Shown here in pieces: positions 24,279 through 26,787 of a DNA stretch of 26,787 bases. The stretch's first letter is position 1. Each line of letters starts with the position of its first letter. This DNA is from an uncultured Eggerthellaceae bacterium. GTDB lineage: Bacteria; Actinomycetota; Coriobacteriia; Coriobacteriales; Eggerthellaceae. The notes under the pieces are model-generated. The model was given only the letters and a program-made list of their open reading frames with translations, did not search any database and had not been told where the DNA came from. The translations under genes were made by a program, and so were the position numbers. The stretch covers positions 1 through 26,787 of the forward strand of contig CAKTVK010000021.1 of the NCBI GenBank assembly GCA_934623455.1. Direction: 5' to 3'.

Positions 24279-24307
24279 TTGACAAGAACTTTTGTTCGAT
24301 TTATTAT
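24279..24307 (+). promoter_or_regulatory. Strong promoter of the SOS small-protein gene
   Basis: A perfect TTGACA (24279-24284) is 17 nt from TATTAT (24302-24307). Transcription should start near 24314, leaving a leader of about 28 nt. Repression by LexA through the embedded box is expected. Confidence 0.8.
24285..24298. promoter_or_regulatory. LexA box in the promoter of the 93-aa gene
   Basis: AGAACTTTTGTTCG matches nine of the ten fixed positions. It directly abuts the TTGACA -35 and sits in the spacer of the + strand promoter, 27 bp from the box at 24258 and 28 bp from the box at 24313. Confidence 0.85.
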
Positions 24308-24332
24308 AAACACGAACAAAGGTTCTAGGCAA
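24303..24332 (-). promoter_or_regulatory. lexA promoter, overlapping the divergent promoter
   Basis: Read on the - strand, TTGCCT (24332-24327) is 18 nt from TATAAT (24308-24303). The -10 hexamers of the two divergent promoters cover the same bases, so RNA polymerase cannot occupy both at once. Confidence 0.6.
24313..24326. promoter_or_regulatory. LexA box in the lexA promoter
   Basis: CGAACAAAGGTTCT matches nine of the ten fixed positions. It fills most of the spacer of the - strand lexA promoter and covers the likely start point of the + strand transcript. Confidence 0.85.
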
Positions 24333-24341
24333 GGGGTAAAC

Positions 24342-24623
24342 ATGGGAAATCGAACAAATATTGATTACATTCGTGGAACTACTGCTCGCCGTATTGATTG
24401 CATTTCAAATGATGCATTGATTGTTTCATACGATTCCGCTGCAAACGTTGCACGACAGAACACCGCTTTACTCTGCGGCAATCAATTGTCCCGAATCGAT
24501 AGGCAGTCTCAATGTGCGGCTCAGCTGAATTACGGAACCATAACGAAAGGTCAATATCTTTTTGGCGCGTTTTTTTGCTTTGCCGGTAGCGTTTTGACCT
24601 ATTTCTTAGGTGTTCTGTTTTAA
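24342..24623 (+). CDS. SOS-controlled small single-TM protein, unknown family (candidate division inhibitor)
   Basis: The 93-aa product has a polar N-terminal region (1-70) with three cysteines (20, 45, 58) and a C-terminal transmembrane helix (about 71-92, containing FGAFFCF and LTYFLGVLF). It has no signal peptide, LysM domain or recognised motif. The start at 24342 follows AAGGGG. It diverges from lexA behind a near-consensus promoter with an embedded LexA box, and nrdR follows. In M. tuberculosis the same place holds chiZ, in Corynebacterium divS and in Bacillus yneA, all SOS-induced division inhibitors. The position and regulation suggest a similar role, but the sequence itself gives no proof. 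Confidence 0.75.
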   Translation: MGNRTNIDYIRGTTARRIDCISNDALIVSYDSAANVARQNTALLCGNQLSRIDRQSQCAAQLNYGTITKGQYLFGAFFCFAGSVLTYFLGVLF

Positions 24624-24719
24624 TTCTTTCTTGTTTTCGCCGCTTTTATTCGTAACGGTCCGAACAAAAAGAAGGGAAGGGTATATCATTTGCTCTAAAG
24701 TAATAAAGGAGACCAGCTT

Positions 24720-25169
24720 ATGGAATGCCCATCATGTGGATATGCGGAATCTAAAGTAATTGATTCTCGTCCTTATTCGGATAACCACGAAATCAAGAGA
24801 AGGCGCGAATGCTTGAGTTGCGGATATCGCTTCTCAACATACGAGCGTCTGGAAGAACGCCCGCTTCTTGTTCTGAAGTCAGACGGATCATCTGAGCCGT
24901 ATGATCGAGAAAAGCTCATGCGAGGTATTCTTATTGCATGTGCAAAACGGCCCATACCTCCACAAACAATTAATCAGCTCATCGACGAGATCGAAATAGA
25001 AGCACGTAATTTCCCTCGTCGAGAGGTACCCTCAAAGAAGCTTGGCGAGATGGCGCTTGCGCGCTTGTCGCAGCTCGATGATGTTGCCTATATTCGATTT
25101 GCAAGCGTTTATCAAGATTTTAAGAGCATTGATGAATTCCTATCAGCACTGAAAGATATTAAGCGATGA
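24720..25169 (+). CDS. nrdR: Transcriptional repressor NrdR
   Basis: NrdR senses ATP/dATP and represses ribonucleotide reductase genes. The 149-aa protein has an N-terminal zinc ribbon with C3, C6, C31 and C34 (CPSC...CLSC), the RRRECLSCGYRFSTYER segment, and an ATP-cone domain (about 49-139). The start follows AAAGGAG. No NrdR box was recognised nearby. There is no terminator between the SOS small-protein gene and nrdR (96 nt), so SOS read-through into nrdR-dut is possible. The stop overlaps the dut start. Confidence 0.96.
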   Translation: MECPSCGYAESKVIDSRPYSDNHEIKRRRECLSCGYRFSTYERLEERPLLVLKSDGSSEPYDREKLMRGILIACAKRPIPPQTINQLIDEIEIEARNFPRREVPSKKLGEMALARLSQLDDVAYIRFASVYQDFKSIDEFLSALKDIKR

Positions 25170-25609
25170 TCAATATACCTGTTCCTTTTGCAAAACTCGA
25201 TAACTCAATCATCACTCCTGCATATGCGCACGAAGGGGATGCTGGCATTGATTTGCGCTCGACAATCGATTGCGTAATCGAACCTTTCGAGAGACTTGTT
25301 GTCCCTACTGGTGTAGCGTTTGCCATTCCAGAAGGATATGCAGGACTAGTAATCCCGCGAAGCGGATTAGCAGCAAAACATGGCATTTCAATCGTAAATG
25401 CTCCTGGTCTAATCGACAGCGGCTATCGCGGAGAGATCAAAGTTGTGCTGATAAATTTTGATGCAAAGAAACCGTTTGAAATCAAAACTGGCGATCGCAT
25501 TGCGCAGATAATGTTTACCCCTTATGCTCAGGCTTACCTTGAACAGCAATCCACCCTTGATGAAACTTCACGCGGAACGGATGGTTTTGGCAGTTCGGGC
25601 GTAAGCTAG
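25166..25609 (+). CDS. dut: Deoxyuridine 5'-triphosphate nucleotidohydrolase (dUTPase)
   Basis: The enzyme converts dUTP to dUMP, preventing uracil incorporation and feeding dTMP synthesis. The 147-aa trimeric-type protein shows all five motifs: AHEGDAGIDLRS (21-32), PRSGLA (64-69), GLIDSGYRGEIKV with catalytic Asp84 (81-93), GDRIAQIMF (109-117), and the C-terminal RGTDGFGSSG (136-145). The start codon overlaps the nrdR stop by 4 nt (ATGA), which couples two functions that guard the dNTP pool. Confidence 0.96.
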   Translation: MINIPVPFAKLDNSIITPAYAHEGDAGIDLRSTIDCVIEPFERLVVPTGVAFAIPEGYAGLVIPRSGLAAKHGISIVNAPGLIDSGYRGEIKVVLINFDAKKPFEIKTGDRIAQIMFTPYAQAYLEQQSTLDETSRGTDGFGSSGVS

Positions 25610-25630
25610 ATTGAGCGAAAAAGAGAGACT

Positions 25631-26002
25631 ATGATTGAAACAGAACTGAGAACCATCAAAAATTTCATTACCGCAGCCAATATACTTGTTATTATTTCGA
25701 TATTTATCATGGGTATTCCGCTGAGTCTTATTGCAATAATTTGTTCACTAATCGCATCGAAGAAAATGAAAGCGCTTTGCGCATCGACTCAGATAGATGA
25801 GCAAACGATGCTTTTCTATCGCAGAAAAATCTCTATGGTCATGACCTTAAGCTTCGTTATATTCGCCATCAATGCGGTGACGACCTATCTTATGTACCCG
25901 TATTACGTTGATATGCTCAACGAGATAATGGGCCAATCGGCTTCATCTGCAGCGGGATCATTATCTGCTGGTTCAGCGTCTACGGGGTCAATTTGGGGAT
26001 AA
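25631..26002 (+). CDS. Small membrane protein, function unknown
   Basis: The 123-aa protein has a long hydrophobic stretch (about 16-43), a short basic/polar loop, a second TM segment (about 67-90) and a Ser/Ala/Gly-rich C-terminus. No family was recognised. It starts 21 nt after dut behind a weak AGAGAG site, and the YbjQ-like gene follows after 30 nt, so it is probably part of the same transcript. Confidence 0.65.
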   Translation: MIETELRTIKNFITAANILVIISIFIMGIPLSLIAIICSLIASKKMKALCASTQIDEQTMLFYRRKISMVMTLSFVIFAINAVTTYLMYPYYVDMLNEIMGQSASSAAGSLSAGSASTGSIWG

Positions 26003-26032
26003 TTCAATTACTGATTGAAAGGAGTCGATAGC

Positions 26033-26344
26033 ATGCTTATCACAACTACGGATTTTATTCCAAACCGCAATTATCAGCCAGTTGGTCTTGTGCGAGGAAA
26101 TGTTGCATATTGCAAGCATTTAGGTCGTGACATCATGGCTGGATTCAAAAACCTTGCTGGTGGAGAGATTAAATCATATACCGATATGCTCAACGAAGCG
26201 CGCGATATTGCCGAAGAACGCATGGTTCACGAAGCAACATCTCTTGGTGCCGATGCAATTATCGGAATGCGCTTTATGAACGATACCGTCAGTGAAGGAA
26301 CGATTGAAGTCATCGCGTACGGAACTGCGGTAAAGTACCAATAA
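26033..26344 (+). CDS. YbjQ/DUF74-like family protein
   Basis: The 103-aa product resembles the YbjQ family (sometimes described as putative heavy-metal-binding). It has GLVRGNVAYCKHLGRD, a central TDMLNEARDIAEERM helix, LGADAIIGMRFMND and a closing VIAYGTAVK strand. YbjQ proteins form small oligomeric beta-rich assemblies of unknown function. The ATG at 26033 is chosen because AAAGGAG at 26018-26024 is well placed. An upstream in-frame TTG would overlap this site. A strong terminator follows. Confidence 0.82.
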   Translation: MLITTTDFIPNRNYQPVGLVRGNVAYCKHLGRDIMAGFKNLAGGEIKSYTDMLNEARDIAEERMVHEATSLGADAIIGMRFMNDTVSEGTIEVIAYGTAVKYQ

Positions 26345-26376
26345 GCAATCTTATTTGAAAAATCTCAATCTTGCCT

Positions 26377-26414
26377 GTGCGGCATTATCAAAGTGATATG
26401 CCGCACGTTTTTTT
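26377..26414 (+). terminator. Rho-independent terminator after the YbjQ-like gene
   Basis: GTGCGGCAT (26377-26385) and ATGCCGCAC (26398-26406) form a 9-bp stem, extendable inward by TATCA/TGATA around one bulged base. G and seven T follow (26407-26414). Confidence 0.92.
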
Positions 26415-26421
26415 GCGCTAA

Positions 26422-26448
26422 CGGCAATTTAATCGAGATAAATTGCCG
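26422..26448. repeat. 10-bp inverted repeat downstream of the terminator
   Basis: CGGCAATTTA (26422-26431) is perfectly complementary to TAAATTGCCG (26439-26448) with a 7-nt loop. No T-run follows in either direction. It may be a second hairpin of the transcript end or an operator. Confidence 0.5.
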
Positions 26449-26488
26449 CAACCCTTCGTCTCGATTCCTTCGCTATGTTAACGTCGGG

Positions 26489-26548
26489 CAATTTTGACCA
26501 CTGAAAGTCAATTTAATTTAGCCAATTTAAGCCAAACTAAATTAGCCA
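26489..26548. repeat. Repeat-rich region, possible IS21-like element end
   Basis: Three short direct repeats, TTTAGCCA (26517-26524), TTAAGCCA (26527-26534) and ATTAGCCA (26541-26548), overlap an 8-bp inverted repeat (TAATTTAG 26514-26521 with CTAAATTA 26537-26544). They are preceded by CAATTTTGACCACT, also echoed by AAATTAGCCACT. Repeated blocks of this type occur at IS21-family ends, before istA. This assignment is from memory of the family and not proven. Confidence 0.35.
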
Positions 26549-26602
26549 CTACGTCATTTCCTCTACACTGTTTTTTGCTGTTACACCAGTGTTAGGAGGT
26601 AT

Positions 26603-26761
26603 ATGAACAATATAAATGAACGCAGTGACCTACAAGAAATTATAGACAATGCACTCTCGGAAATGGCTGAGGATGCAGGGGAAAACTTTGATATTCGTTC
26701 CATTAATTTAGCAGTTAATTTGCAAGTTCATCCGAACACTTGCGTTTTGTTCTCGAACTGA
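26603..26761 (+). CDS. Small ORF, 52 aa, possibly a truncated transposase/regulator N-terminus
   Basis: The frame opens at ATG 26603 behind a very good AGGAGG (26594-26599) and closes at TGA 26759-26761. The N-terminus is acidic and helical (SDLQEIIDNALSEMAEDAGE), then IRSINLA, after which the sequence becomes low in recognisable features. The strong ribosome binding site says that it is translated. The early stop suggests either a true small protein or a gene broken by deletion or frameshift. The upstream repeats would fit an IS21-like istA start. No homologue can be named with confidence. Confidence 0.5.
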   Translation: MNNINERSDLQEIIDNALSEMAEDAGENFDIRSINLAVNLQVHPNTCVLFSN

Positions 26762-26787
26762 CCCGAACGCGTTCGGATGAGTCCGAG
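26752..26787. repeat. 36-nt near-perfect palindrome at the window end
   Basis: The 18-nt halves 26752-26769 and 26770-26787 are complementary at 15 of 18 positions, centred on CCGAACGCGTTCGG. A second pairing is possible between TCATCCGAAC (26728-26737) and GTTCGGATGA (26771-26780), so two exclusive structures compete. It overlaps the stop of the 52-codon ORF and runs off the window. Confidence 0.6.

Noticed and set aside
26762..26775. CCGAACGCGTTCGG as a LexA box
   Set aside because: The half-sites are separated by 2 nt, not the 4 nt seen in the recA and lexA boxes.
1..26787. CRISPR array
   Set aside because: No regularly spaced identical direct repeats of CRISPR length were seen.

Overview
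The window is a long, mostly co-directional block of housekeeping genes, almost all on the + strand. It suggests an actinobacterium of the class Coriobacteriia (Eggerthellaceae-like); that placement is my inference. It rests on actinobacterial markers (lexA diverging from a small gene and then nrdR, a dapA-rnj-ftsK run, an RNase J with a long basic N-terminal extension) combined with Firmicutes-like traits (RNase Y, SpoVS, a CGAAC-N4-GTTCG SOS box). No ribosomal RNA, tRNA or CRISPR array was seen.

Layout. Positions 1-180 hold the GC-rich tail (about 71% G+C by my count) of a protein with a dockerin/EF-hand-like end, then a strong 11-bp inverted repeat. From about 250 the conserved backbone begins: rpsO and pnp with hairpin-rich leaders; dapB-dapA (lysine/diaminopimelate synthesis); rnj (RNase J); ftsK; a RodZ-like HTH membrane protein; yajQ; rimO; a fused pgsA-cinA gene; recA-recX; a 370-nt gap that may encode a structured RNA; rny (RNase Y); a GHKL ATPase; spoVS; miaB-miaA-hflX; then convergent lexA. 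Divergent from lexA is a 93-aa single-TM protein, followed by nrdR-dut, an unknown membrane protein, a YbjQ-like protein, a terminator, and at the right edge a repeat-rich stretch with a 52-codon ORF that may be the start of a mobile element.

How they work together. Three core RNA-decay enzymes (PNPase, RNase J, RNase Y) lie in one block with translation/tRNA modification genes (rpsO, rimO, miaB, miaA, hflX). The SOS circuit is visible in the DNA. LexA boxes sit inside the spacer of the recA promoter and inside the overlapping divergent promoters of lexA and the 93-aa gene. That small gene occupies the position held by SOS division inhibitors (ChiZ, DivS, YneA) in other Gram-positives but has no LysM domain, so it is the best candidate here for an undescribed function. 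Other points of interest are the PgsA-CinA fusion, the GHKL ATPase in the slot occupied by ymdB in Bacillus, phased T-tracts upstream of recA, and a candidate ncRNA before rny.
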